From positions 4,758,603-4,822,602 of the forward strand of contig JAAONU010000013.1 in the NCBI GenBank assembly GCA_012932295.1: DNA of 64,000 nt, written 5' to 3'. Source of the stretch: Cyclina sinensis. Lineage: Eukaryota > Mollusca > Bivalvia > Venerida > Veneridae. Shown piece after piece: positions 1 through 12,600 of this stretch. The notes under the pieces were generated by a model. That model was not told the origin of the DNA. It did no database searches and saw only the letters and a list, made by a program, of their open reading frames with translations. The position numbers were made by a program, and so were the translations under genes. How positions within the stretch are numbered: position 1 is the first letter of the stretch; every line of letters begins with the position of its first letter.

Positions 1-1474
1 GAAAATATATCACAGTATGGTTTGGGTATATAAATTATACAGTATGATAAGGGTATTCAGATAATAACTTAACTAGACACCTTGAAAGCTATTGGTTATC
101 ATGAAATACATACATACACAGCAGTCCCTAAAACTTCACTGTAATATTTCACAGTATTTATGTTGCACATTCCTTTCATCCTACCAGCTATATTAATATA
201 CACATATCTCTTATCTATATATATTGTTCTGGTTTTATCTTATACTGATGTAGAAGAAAATAATTTTGCATTTACCATACATATATTGTACATATATCAA
301 ATTTTAAAACAATAGCTAAGTGATACAACAAAATGCAGAATCTTCTACAAGAAACGGTAGCATGTTATTTTGTACTTTAGCAAAACAACTGTGCACATAG
401 CTTACTAAGATTTAGCCTTTCAAAAACTGTCACCATTTTTCAGCCTTTTTTATTCACTGTAATTTTAATCTGTAGACTATGCAATATTGGTGTTAATTGT
501 TCTAGATATTATGTTTGAAATCTGTCCTTTGACATTTTTGGAGTTACTAAAAAAAAAGTTTAAGTTTGAGAATATGTTTGATAAATTTCATGTATTAATG
601 TACCTGTTTGCTGTTCGTTTAAAGAAGCTAAAATACTTTCTATTGCAGAAATATTGTAAGCTATTGCCACTTGCATATCCATTACTGTCATTATGGTACT
701 AAGAAGAGGAAATCTTGCATCACCATGCTTCAGTTGCCAACATATCTCAGTCAGTTGTTAATGATGTAAATGTTTTGTAAAAAGTTCTCAGTAAAGCCTA
801 TTGTTTCCAGCTGCTGAAAATGTGGCCTAATGTTACACATTTATTCATCTTTGTTAAAGTGCTAACATGTGCGAGTGTCATTATGATCAGGTCAGATATT
901 TGTACTTTTCTCTGACACAGTTTTATGAAAAAATAATTTGTGATGCATATTGACTCAGATGGATTTTGGTGCAATTCAAGCATTTTAATTGGAAATAACA
1001 TGAAACTTGCTAAGTGATTTTGCCTTACCATTAAAAAGTTTTTTGTCTTCAATTAAATAGCAGATGTTTACTACCATTTGGCCTATGCTGTTACAGGGTT
1101 TTCATATGCTCATCAAGACTGAGTAAAGTTTGTAAAATTTTGACAAAGGATTTTATTGCTTTCAAATCATTCTTCATGTAATAGTGACACCTATATTATT
1201 TTTCTTGCAGGAATTTCACTGGTACACTTTGATAAGTTTGTTTTAATGATATTCTTGCTTAACAGTACCCAGGATTTCACAGAACATGTATTAAACTGTA
1301 GCAAAATAATATCAGATGTGTTGTTTTTTCTCCTTTGTAGTGGAAGTAAATTTCAACAAGCCTGAACATCAAGTGTCCAGTAATTAAGCGTTATTTCCTT
1401 TTCTGACTGAAAATGCTTCTAATGCAATATATATTTCTTACACCTTGATCTTGCTACGAGTATTCCTTAATTTT
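1..1474 (+). other. Upstream sequence, no feature seen
   Basis: AT-rich. Short open frames at 487-702, 798-1052 and 1156-1365 have low-complexity or random-looking translations. No splice-supported exon recognised. Confidence 0.5.
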
Positions 1475-2130
1475 TATGCTCCCATTGAAAATGAGGGGGT
1501 ACATTGTTTTGTAAATGTTGGTTGTTCAGTAGACAATTTGTTTCCAATCAATATCTAGAGAATCTTTGGACCCACCTTTCTCAAACTTGGTATGTAGGTT
1601 GTTCATGACCAGTAGATGACCCCTTTAGTTTTTTTTGGTCATTAGGTGAAAGGCCAAGATCACATTTAAAAAGCAAAAGCTTTTCCGTTAGATTTCTAGA
1701 GAATCCTTGGACCCGGATTCCTCAAACTTCGTGTATAGGTTGTTTATGGCCATTAGATGATCCCTGTAGTTTTTCAGGTCACTAGGTCAAAGACCAAGAT
1801 CACAGTGACCTTGAAAAGCTAAACAGTTTTGGATCAGTAACTATAGAATGCTTGAGCCCAGCTCCCCAAAACTTCAGAAGCAGCTTAATCATGGCAAGTG
1901 GATGACCTCTATGGTATTTTGGGTCATTAGGTCAAAGGCCAATGTCACTGACCTTGAAAAGCAAAACATTTTCTGGTAGATATGTAGAGAATCCTTGGGG
2001 CCCAGTTTCCTCAAACTTGGTATTCTGGTTGGACATGACCAGTAGATGACCCCTTTAGTTTTTTAGGTCACAAGGTCAAAGGCCATGGTCTCATTCACTT
2101 TGAGAAGCAAAATTATTTCCAAATGGTGAG
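1475..2130 (+). repeat. Decayed hairpin-ended element (family A-like)
   Basis: Starts TATGCTCCCATTGAAAATGA, whose hairpin ATGCTCCCAT/ATGAGGGGGTACAT spans 1476-1505. Four diverged units follow, with GTAGATGACCCCTTTAGTTT and GGTCAAAGGCCA. The 3' end is not recognisable. Closest to 30899-31447. Confidence 0.65.
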
Positions 2131-2570
2131 CTTTCTCTTCATTGAAGTGGGAACAAAATCAAAATGGTTTATATATTCATTTTTTCCCCCAGACAATCCA
2201 GTAAAGTTGGTGTGTCCTGGAGTTTAGTAAAAAATGATTTTTGGAAAGCAGGCTACAGTGAGCTTGACCTTTGGCCCAAAATCAATAGTATTAGTCTACT
2301 TGTTCTATCCATCTGTCCTGAAAAGTTTGAAGGGACTGATTTCAGTTGTTCATGAGCAACTGATAGAAACTGCTTTCAATCCAGGCCTTTGTGAGCTTTA
2401 CCTTAAACCAGATTCATTTGGGATCATCTCCTTAAAGAGGCTGTACTCCAGATTTGATGTAAAAGTATTTTTACATGAATTAAATATCTAGATGCCATGA
2501 GATTATAACAACATGATATTTTACTTCAAAACTGATTATAAAAGTCAAAATAGAACAAAGAAAATATATT

Positions 2571-2650
2571 CGCTTCAGCCTGATTTGAACTCTGGACCCT
2601 CATGTTAACAAAATTTTACCAACGCTTTTACTGTCACTACTATCGCTGCA
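2571..2650 (-). repeat. Possible tRNA-like SINE head
   Basis: On the minus strand, AGTGACAGTAAAAGCGTTGG resembles a tRNA D-arm (A box), and 40-50 nt later GAGTTCAAATCAGG (complement of 2579-2592) resembles a B box. The cloverleaf is not intact, so this is a relic, not a tRNA gene. Confidence 0.35.
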
Positions 2651-2839
2651 TGTGTAATTATAGTTATTTACTTTAAATGTTATACAATATAGTTATACCA
2701 TCGCGGTATAGCACTATGATGAGAAAAAAATCAATTTATAATGTGATTATCTCACTTATTTTTTGTCAGTTAGTTAGTTTTTAAGCATTAGTAATGAATA
2801 TTACAAGAAATTTATAATACAAGAAAACTTTCTTTTTTT

Positions 2840-3562
2840 TTTTTGTCATCTGGAGGCCAGCCCCTTTAACATGCCCAATTATCATGTTTGTGGGTTATAG
2901 GTTTAGTTTTGAAATGCATGCCTGTGACATTGACCTGGGAACAGGTGGTTCAAAATCCTTGGGGATTGTCTACACAACATGTGCAACCTGTCAAGTTTGA
3001 GATCCTGGGGAGATTCCTTATACCCTACCTCCACTCTGAAGACCCGAAGTGGTGCTTTGACCTTTGAGCTGAGAACCAGTCATTCAGGGGTCAAGGTCAA
3101 ATAGATACAGGTCATTGGGAAAGTCTTGCCCAAAGGGGTGTTGTGTCCAAGTATGAAGTAAATCCACTTACTAATATGGAAGTTATGGCCAATGTTAAAG
3201 GTTTTGGACAATTGGATCTTGAAGGTGAAGGTCATTCAGGGGTCAAGGTTAAACAATTATAGGTCAGTGGGAAGGTCTTGCCCAAAGGGGTGTTGTGTCC
3301 AAGTATGAAGTAAATCCACTTACTAATATGGAAGTTACGGCCAATGTTAAAGTTTTTGGACAATTGGATCTTCAAGATGGTGGTATTCAGGGGTCAAGGT
3401 CAACCAGATATATGTCAGTGGGAAAGTCTTGTCCAAAGGAGTGTTGTGTCCAAGTATGAAGTAAATCCACTTATCAATAAGGAAGTTATGGCCAATGTTA
3501 AAGTTTTCTGACGGACTGACTGACAGACAGTTGAAAAACTCTATGCCTCCCTTCGGAGGCAT
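2840..3562 (+). repeat. Interspersed element with three 151-bp tandem units and a 3' hairpin
   Basis: Units start at 3081, 3233 and 3384 (CATTCAGGGGTCAAGGT) and share GTGTTGTGTCCAAGTATGAA and GTAAATCCACTTA. The 3' end is a perfect hairpin ATGCCTCC CTTC GGAGGCAT (3543-3562), preceded by GACTGACTGACAGACAG. The 5' limit is approximate. Confidence 0.75.
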
Positions 3563-4129
3563 AACAAAGCTTTTCAACATGATAAATAGATGAAAATTGG
3601 GTATCTGTGATTTCAGTTATTTAATTTCTCCAAAACTAGACGGTAAAATTATTTGATATTTTGCCTATTTGCTCAGAATAGTACATGAATAAAAATAATA
3701 GTAGCTAATTTGAAGCTGCAAAGACTTATGTTGAGGTTAACGTTGCTAACATCCCCTTATAATGAAGTGGGTGGGGTAAATTCATGCCATGTTTATAGTC
3801 ATATTTTGTTTCTTTTCACTTTTCATTTTGTTTGTTTTTCATAATGTGAATGATCATATACAAAGTAACACTAGTTTTTATGGTCAGTCTTAGAAAAAAA
3901 AAATGTGTTTCTCTATACCTTGTGAACCCAGAAAGTCAGGAGAGGTTTGAAGTGAATATTAGTCATTTCTTGAAACTCCCATGGTAAAAATGTCTTATAT
4001 GGTCTATATTTTATCCTAGGATAGTATGTTTCTGAAAAAAGCTCAATCCAGTGAGGGTTGTCAAAATGTTTATTATTTGGCCATGCAGTTTCAGTGAAGA
4101 ATATTCTTTAGGTTATTCCTATATAACTA

Positions 4130-4995
4130 GATGTAACTCAGGTAGTTCTTGGGTGGGTCAGTTTTGACCCCTGGGTCTTAATTTGAACAAGTTTGGTAGA
4201 GGTACTTGAAATTGCTATGTACCAAATCTTTAAGCTTTCAGAGAAGAAAACATTCAAATTTTGGCTTAAAGTGCCAAGGTGGGTTTTTAGTATGCTATTT
4301 TGTCTGTCGTCCATGCACATCTTGTTTGTAAACACTTTAGAGGCTACAATTTCAATCTGATCTTAATGAAACTTGATCAGAATTAAAGTCACAATGAAAT
4401 CTTGGGTAAGTTTGAAACTGTGTCACATGGGGTCAAAAACCAAGGTCAAAGGGTCAAATAATGAAAAAAACTACCCCCTGAAGTGTGGCATATAATAGTT
4501 GCACTGTCCATCCATTATGTCCCATCAGCTACATTGTTGCAGCCAAGGGCTCAAAGGCGAAAACATGTGCTGATATTTTGTAAAAATTTTGTGTTTTACA
4601 TAAATAGGACCTCTAGGGCTGGGTAAATTTTGACAGCAGAGGCAACATTTGAACAAACCTGGTATAAGTATCTAAGGTCAGGGCTTATGATTGCTGACAA
4701 TACAATTTTCAAAGATTTTATATTTTACACATATGAACCTTGTGGCGTGGCCAATTTTGAACAATCTTAGTAGTAGTAGTCAACCAGACAATGCTAGGGA
4801 CCAGATTTCTAAGCTTCAGACCATATTCAGATATACAATGCCACTTACCAATTATCTAAGGTCAAGGGCTTACGGTTTCTGACAAGAAGATTTTCAACTA
4901 TTTTATATTTTACACCATTTTGATCACAGGGACATAAATTGAACAATGCTGGTAGAGGTCAACTACACAATGCTACAATTTCTAGACTCTTTACT
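4130..4995 (+). repeat. Decayed interspersed repeat, family B-like
   Basis: Contains TTGTCTGTCGTCCATGCACA and AAGTTTGAAACTGTGTCACA, similar to 57230-57330, and units of about 150-170 bp with TTTGAACAA(A/T)(C/G)(C/T)TGGTA. Termini not recognisable. Confidence 0.5.
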
Positions 4996-6940
4996 GTGGT
5001 TTCAGAGAAGTTTTTTTTCTCTCGCAGATTGATGATGCTACTAAATCAGTGTAGTAACTGACAATTTGCTGACAAGTTATAAAATGAAATGAAACAGCAC
5101 CACAGGTATTATGTCATCTGTAAAGAGAGATGGCCTTACCATTGTCCCTGGCAAGGACCAGTACTAGACCCCCATTCTTTGTAAGAAACGGCTTACTTTC
5201 TCACATAAATGGTGTTAGTCGTAAGCAGGACTCAACCTTTTCGCCGTCTGTGATTGAGAGGTTAAGGGATTTGGAGTCGGCAAAGCACTAAGGGCACACG
5301 CTATTTAAAAGTGAACCGGTTTTCCAAGTCCAATGAATGAAAAGTTTTACTCAGAAATCATGTGTGTCTGCGAAGTAATAACAAAATATTGTATAAAGAT
5401 AATGATATACCATGCTCATAAACAATTTTAATGTAAACTATGCTGATGAATTGGTAATTATTAAATGGAAATGTTTTGCTTCCACACTTATCATTTTTAA
5501 AGCCTATTCCTCACATATCTCTTTTGCATTGTTTGGTGTGATTTTATTCACTTGTTGAATTAAATGCATTCCACCAGGGCTTTAATTTAAAGCCCTGATT
5601 CCACACACATTTGTTGTTTATTCCATATCAAAAATTGTTCGCTCCTGACATATAGACATACGATTATTTTCTTAAATTCTTAAACAAACCGTAAAAGGTA
5701 TTTTGAACATCGCTTTCATATCATGCTTCAAAACATATCACAATTTTTGGAAATTTATATGTGCTGTTGCACTTTATAAAATCAAAGTTTTCAAAAAACT
5801 AATGGATCAATTGTCTTTGAATCCACCTTTAAGTTTCTTGTAAACTGGTCCCGTGTCGCACACTATTATCATACTGTGTATTGTCGATTTTGCAAACTCG
5901 GTCACGTTTTGTAAGACCTGTCTAGAGATTTAAAGTCTAAACAGATAGATAGAATATACTAAGTAAGTTTGACAAGATAAATCAAAAATTAAAGATAAAT
6001 AATCAAAGTCAAACAGTCGCTACTTTTAATATCCTGTATTAAATTACAACGCCTACTGCTTTCAAATCAAACTGTATCGATTCGTAACTAGGCCAGGTCA
6101 TGCCCTGAACACACATGAGTAGGCTAGCAGACGTATATTCTAAAAATAGCAGTGACTTTGAATCACTGCGCTACATAGGGGACATTAGACAAAAAAAATC
6201 AAAAGCAACTTTCTTTCATACCATGGTAGTTAGAAAGGTATTTAATTTTGTAATTTCTATATTGCTAAATGATCCCTGAACTTCTAATCACGTAAATGTT
6301 ATATTAAATGTATGAATAAATAGAACTATTTGTTTTGGTTGTAGGTAGAATATTCTGGCTGTTAATAGATAATTTGCTATAAGCTCGGTGTCTTTTCTAA
6401 CACTGGATCGATCTTGAAACTACAAAATACAAAATACTGGTGGAAAAAAAACTTGCCGAAAATATGTGTTACAAAAAGGAGCAGGCGTTCAACTTTATTC
6501 GATAGAAAAAAATATGATGTGTCCAAAACCTTATCACAAAATTACCTCAGTCGACAGATTGTTGACAAAGTTCAGCCCCGCACATATTCATCTAAGTCAC
6601 GTGGTATCGGCACCGTGTCAATTTAAACAAGTAAGCTTCTTTAAAAAGAAGCATACATATGAGAGGTTAACAGCGTTCTCTAAAAAATATGTCTATTTCA
6701 TTCAGTATATCAGCTATCTTTGAATTGACAATTTGTCGCTCTCACAAATAAAAATACGGCGATAATTTAAGAAGTCATCGATGTCATGCCTCCCAAATGT
6801 TTGGAATGGTTTGCTCCTAATTTGAGATTGCAAATGTTAGTCAGTTGAAAGGTCATTTAGACGAAAATTTTGATATGTGATAATAATTTTTTGTTTTCCT
6901 TAACTCTTCTTTTCAAGCCAAGCATGCGCTGAAAATTGTT
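4996..6940 (+). other. Upstream sequence, no gene seen
   Basis: AT-rich. A short perfect hairpin CAGGGCTTTAA/TTAAAGCCCTG is at 5575-5597. Overlapping open frames at 6414-6723 have no recognisable domain. Confidence 0.5.
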
Positions 6941-6949
6941 TAACGATTT

Positions 6950-7060
6950 GAATTCAACGTTGTTTTAACTTTCAATATCAAAATTTAATATAAAGTAACC
7001 CTTAATTCAACGTTGACATCGGCTGTCGATACAACATAGGTTCAACGTCGCTGTGCCTCC
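6950..7060 (+). repeat. CAACGTTGA-type interspersed repeat fragment
   Basis: ATTCAACGTTG appears at about 6951 and 7006, then GACATCGGCTGTCGATACAA and GGTTCAACGTCGC. The palindromic AACGTT core recurs in short elements of many marine invertebrates. Boundaries approximate. Confidence 0.45.
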
Positions 7061-9188
7061 TTGGCAGGTGAGCTATTCGGTGTCACCATAACTATCTTGT
7101 TACATTTACTATACCTGTACTTCAAACTTAACACAGACAGCAAGCATTACTAGAAGTGCCCCAATCTTGCCGCTTGAAAAAACTCATTTTTTGCCTAACA
7201 ATTTCAACAGATTATTGATAGGGGTTCAATCTAATGAGTTTATTCCCCAACCAGTACACTAGTATCCCTGAAGATGGCTCTTACATTTACTCTGCCTCTT
7301 TTCTTTTGTTTGTCAATTCGCAAATTATAAGAAAAGCACGGAAACTTTGTTCACAGGAATTGGTGAAATATACCAATGTGCATGTTGTCCTGCTTCCGTC
7401 TTACTTACTATATATGTATTAGATTGAAAGTCTGCATTCTGCAATTACTGGTTTATTCTTTTAAAGCTACATTCTTCAAAAGATATAAATATGAAAATTA
7501 TGCACCTAAGTTTGACATTTGCTTTTTATGCATTTGTCTGTCTGTATGTCTATCAACAAATGTACGTTCTTAAAAATTCAGATCATAGGTAGTAAGATGA
7601 AGATTATGCACGTGTGTTAGAATCTGAGCAGTGAATCATTCGTAAATCCATCCATCTAGAACATGTGGATTTTGCAGTAACTCACAAATAAGTTCCAGTC
7701 ATATAAAGGTAGATATCAGTATTAGGTCTTTTTTATCATAGTCTCTCCCCCCTGCATTTTTCTGTTTGTCTGTCCATTTAGAAAAGCTCGATCCTGTGAT
7801 TACTCAAAAAGTACAAATAAATGGAATATAAGCCTTTGATTGATAGACCGCGCTTGTTAGAAACATATAGTTTAAACATATAAACGTTTTTATCTGAAGG
7901 ACAACAGTTTTGGTTGCTATGGCAAAAAAAAAAATGCGACGGAAGGAGGGGGTTGGGCCCTTTTTGTCTGCAATACTCCAGAGACTTGTACATGACTTGT
8001 TTTCATTATCGCTTTGTCTGTCCATTAGTCATCCTTTCGTGTCTGGACCTTTCTCAAACTATGGATGTAAAGACTTGAAACTTCAGGTATAGATGGATCT
8101 CAATGCGTGCAGTGCAAATGAACCATGACTTTCAATTAACTATTTTGAAGAAAAATTCCTGTTTCTTATTTTTCATTTATATTTTTAGTCTCGGCTATTT
8201 TTCGAAGACATTTAAAGAGAACGACTTGAAACTTATTATGGAGTTACTTCATAAAGGAAAATGCAGCACACTTCACAAGAACCATAATTCTATACTGCAT
8301 GTTAGATTGATTGCCCTTGAATGCCCTTTGTTTAATTTCATTCTTGAATTTTGTCCGGGTACTTATTCCAAGACCCTTTGAAGATATAGGTTTGAACCTT
8401 TATACATGGCTAAATCATATAATGGAGGAATGCAGTGCACAAGAACCATGACTCTTCATTTTTTAGAGATATTGCCCTTTGTTATTTTTCAAAATTTAGA
8501 TGAATGAAACTGTGTAATTATAATGTTTTAATCAAACAGTGTACACTTCATGAAGCATTAATCCTTTCTAAAGATATAATCATATCTATCATTTCCTAAT
8601 CAGGTAAACTTACCTTACTTACTTACCTTAAACTAACTTCATTTACTTGTTCCCCGTAGCATGAGGGTATATCGCTAGCAATTCTCATACATTATCTCTA
8701 AGCGAGTATCCCAACATTAGTAGGGGTTGTTATGAAAAACAGACTTTTCATCGGCATTCATTAAAAATTCAGAACTTACTTATACAGGCTTCAAACTATC
8801 AGACTTAGATCTGAAATACAGAGTACAAACAAAAATTTAAACTAGGACAAGAAGAGGTTGGAACATTCAATTAAATATTGATAACTGTTCTCCTCTAAAA
8901 CATTCTTTTTTATTTTTTTTTTACATTGTTTGATTTTGTCTACAAATTACATTAACTGTAAGCAAATATGACGTAAGAAAATATTTTTTCCAAAGCGTAC
9001 TTTTTCTCTCACTATTAAACTTGCCAGAACTATGTTGTCCCGAAAACAATGTGCCTTCATTAAATTCATCACGAACAAACAAACAATTGAAAATACAAAA
9101 ACGTACACACACTGTTGTTATAATTGTTAGGATTTTAGGATATCATATAGGAAAAAAATCATGTAAGACATTTTGTCTTTCTTTCCAG
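7061..9188 (+). other. Proximal upstream region of the ELAPOR gene
   Basis: AT-rich. Contains decayed repeat-like text with TCTGTTTGTCTGTCCATTTA (7760) and TTGTCTGTCCATTAGTCATC (8015). No core promoter motif stands out; the promoter presumably lies here or further upstream if there is an untranslated first exon. Confidence 0.4.
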
Positions 9189-9595
9189 ATGTGTTAGTTT
9201 CCAATTCACATGGTATATCCATGTCAAGTCAGACCAGACTTGTTGACATGCGCCGTTGCCGTTTGTTCCGAGTACATGTATGATCAAACTCCGCGCACCG
9301 GTTACTCTAAGCTCAGTTACCAATCCTGTAAGGGGAGAACACTGCGTGGGAGATTGGTGTATGATATTTCTCTTTCAGCTAAAAGAAAATCTTTACGTAT
9401 TTTAGATATACTTTGCGCCCTTATGTTCCGTTCAAATTATCACGATGTATTATTATTACACACCGGAGAAAAAGTTTCTTGCAGATGCAGATAATTAGAA
9501 GCCTGTCAAATATTTCTCCTGAACGAAGCAGATGATTCAAAACAATTGATCTGATAATAAATTGTTAGCTTTATATCCATATTACATAAAATAAG
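9189..9595 (+). other. Likely 5' UTR of the ELAPOR gene
   Basis: A strong acceptor-like sequence (pyrimidine run TTTTGTCTTTCTTTCCAG) ends at 9188, so the exon with the start codon may begin at 9189 after an untranslated upstream exon. An in-frame TAA at 9587-9589 closes the frame just before the ATG at 9596. A 94-codon open stretch at 9210-9494 has no recognisable protein character. No TATA box or other core promoter element is evident. Confidence 0.4.
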
Positions 9596-9676
9596 ATGAT
9601 TTGGAAACGCATAGCGTTATTTTTTATTTGTGTTTTCGCTTCAATCTGCTTGAGTTCTTCAAAAGATTGTGGTCAG
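9596..9676 (+). CDS. ELAPOR1/2: ELAPOR exon 1: start codon and signal peptide
   Basis: 81 nt, residues 1-27. Begins MIWKRIALFFICVFASICLS, a basic n-region followed by a hydrophobic core, which is a good signal peptide with cleavage likely near residue 22. Ends after CAG in phase 0 with donor GTAAGT at 9677. The start is chosen because it is the first ATG after the in-frame TAA at 9587 and gives a signal peptide right before the conserved cysteines. Confidence 0.85.
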
Positions 9677-12600
9677 GTAAGTTGTTTTATTATTTGTCAT
9701 CAAAATATGTGTTAAAAAGAACTGCAAACATTTACCACATTCATTCAAGTAAAATGTGCACTTTTTTACCCCTTGGTTGACGCCAAGTCTGGGGGTGCAT
9801 ATTATACACTGATACTGGTTATTTTGTGGAATTTGTTCTGCATGTTTTCAGCATCGGAACTGAACATAGCTTCCATTACTGTTGTTGCTGTTGCACCAAC
9901 TAGACATGTGAATAACTGTAAATAAACTGACACATCCGCTATTTACCAGTTAATGATGAAAAGTTTGGTGACTGTTCAGTTTGTGGATTGGAAAAATAAT
10001 GGTAGCTAATGTTTCTTTGATATGCGAAGATGAAAAGTTTGTTGACAGTTTGCAAAGTTAAGCAGCACATTTTAAGTGCCATCCATGTTTCTGATAGTAA
10101 ATCTTTACTGGGTCCACACATGAAACTATTGTAGGTGTTGCTGCAGGCAGTTTGTCAATTCTGTCAAATTACCAGATTTTTTATGCAAAGTTTTTTTTCC
10201 CTAGACTGACTTGTCAAAGTTTGGGTGCACATTGTACACAACTGAGCATTATACATATATAACAGATATGGTAATTAACAGCTTTTTACTGATAAGCAAT
10301 GCTTATTTAGCATAAAGGTACTATTTTTTTATCACAAAGTATTGCAGTGTTGTGACTGCCTCTTGCATTTGTTGTCTGCAGCTCTAGTAACTGATAAAAA
10401 CCTTGCTAGTTATTGATTTAATGCCTACATAAATTTCAAATAGGATACATTTATTAAAATTATGTAGATTGATTAATAATTCTATATGTGTAAGAATTGT
10501 CATCACAGTGTCAGTCTAAATGTTACTTTGGGTGTTAGAAAATGCCGAGTGTTTGCTGTGGTATCAAAACAGTTTCTGCTATTGTTTTGACTTTCATAAA
10601 ATATGACATTTAAGTGACAAAGGTCCAGATAAATTTCCATACTGATGCAAAAACTGGAAAAGGCTTCCAATAAGCTAGGACTGGTCGAGTGGGCAGAATG
10701 TTAAAATGCATTTTTTTAACACACTTGGTGTGCTGTTGTGAAGCAAACTTGTAAATTTTTACCTGACAAAGTTCAGATATCAGATATACTAGATTACTAC
10801 ATGTATTATTATAGGTAGGAACAGCTTTTTACATGGTCAGTGTATTAAACAATGAAAATCTTTGATCTGTGTAAATCAGTCTTATTTATTATTGTTGACA
10901 TTTTATTGTATCAGCCACAAATATGTCAAAAGAACAAATTAAATGATAGGACTGTATTTATAAAGAAAAAAATAAAAAGGGAAGGTAAACCAGCCAAGTA
11001 AAACAAGAGATGGAAATGTTCCTGTGAGAAAACTAGTAGATTGTACTTTTGTGTGGTCAAAATAGATGATTCCATGGTAGATGCTAATCCTATAACTTAG
11101 AGAAATATTATGCAATATGATTTACCACAGGAGTTCCTGCCTTGGAGATGGTTAAAATAAGACTTTTTTTAAAGCACTTGTTTTTCAAAAATAAAGGCAC
11201 TACAAGGAGATCTCGGCCAATATTTATTTATTGAAGAAGTTCAAGATACAGGATGTTTATAGATTAAATAGATAAAAACAAGTTGGACAGATACATGTAT
11301 ATGCAGTGTGAATAGTACAACAGCTTGTTTGTCAGTAAGTGTGACACATAAGCAGCTGTAATGGATAACATTTCATTAAGTGACTGTGCCACTATGGAGA
11401 TTTTTTATGCAGATATTGATTTGTCAGTTTGTACAGTGAGAATGATTACACAGGAATACTTTTGCACCGTTAAAACCTAACTGTTCACATGGCCATTAGC
11501 CAGATTGTTCGCTGGTAGGATTAGATAGATATGTAATAAAAACTTAGTAAACTATTTAAGTATCATTTAAGGCACTTGCTTCATGCAGAAGGTAAAAAGT
11601 CCCTTAAAGGCAGCTGGTTATTTGATAAATTTATGACATTTACTTGTGTAATTGCTTTGCTTATATTCTGACATCAATTGTCCCCTGCTCATGTCAGTCT
11701 AAAAATTAAAAAAGATTTTGTTATTCATTTTAAAGTTATTTATCTACATCAAAGAGGTGGGGGAGGCATTTAGATTTGCCGTTTTTGCTACTTGCATTAC
11801 CTACTCTCAGTGATTGTTAGATTTCTTCAGGTGATTTTTCTATTTACTCTAGGATGAATACAAGTTTGAGTTCACACAGTGTGATGCTAACGGACATCGC
11901 TGGAGGGTTTCTGTACCTGATGACGACTGTACTGCTACAATGTCCAACTATGTTCTGCCAATTAAAGGCACTGATTGTAGTAAGTACCGATAGGAAGGGG
12001 CTCTATATTTTTGTTAAAATATAAAAAGTTAGGTGTTGTAGATTTAGTGTGGAATTCATAAAGCATCAAGTTTTTTTGTCAGTTAAGTTTGAAATTTTGC
12101 TGATCAGTTTGCAGCTTTATTGCTAATGGCTTAAATATGAAACTTTTGAAACAATGAGAATTTAATTGTAAAGAATAAGAAACCAAAAGAAATCTTAAAA
12201 CTCGGTCTTGTTGATTGAAACGGGATACTTGTCTTAACTAAAACTTGTAATTTAAGAAAGAAAAAATAAAGTTTTTACTAAGAAGCTTTATGATTGTGGC
12301 ACCGGATATCAGGTGTTTAGCTATTATTATAGATTTTACCTAGTCTAGACATTACAGACTCGGTCACTGGCTTCTCTGCTAGTGTCACATAGGGCCATTC
12401 AGATGAAATGTTGTATTGTTAAGAATCAAGAGAATCTTTGATACTTGGATGATTTTCTGCATCTTTTAGTATTCCTGTACAGAATGTAAACTATACTTGA
12501 CATGTCTTTGGCCAGACAAATGATCAAAGTGTTATATGATATAATTTCAGTTAGTCATAATTATGTTTAAACTTCATCAAGCAAATTGAAACCTATTATT

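Noticed and set aside
2571..2650. A functional tRNA gene on the minus strand
   Set aside because: Only A-box and B-box-like text is present. Acceptor stem pairing and anticodon arm could not be formed.
9210..9494. 94-codon + strand frame upstream of the start codon
   Set aside because: Not in frame with a family protein, no recognisable domain, lies in the probable 5' UTR. Could at most be an upstream open frame.
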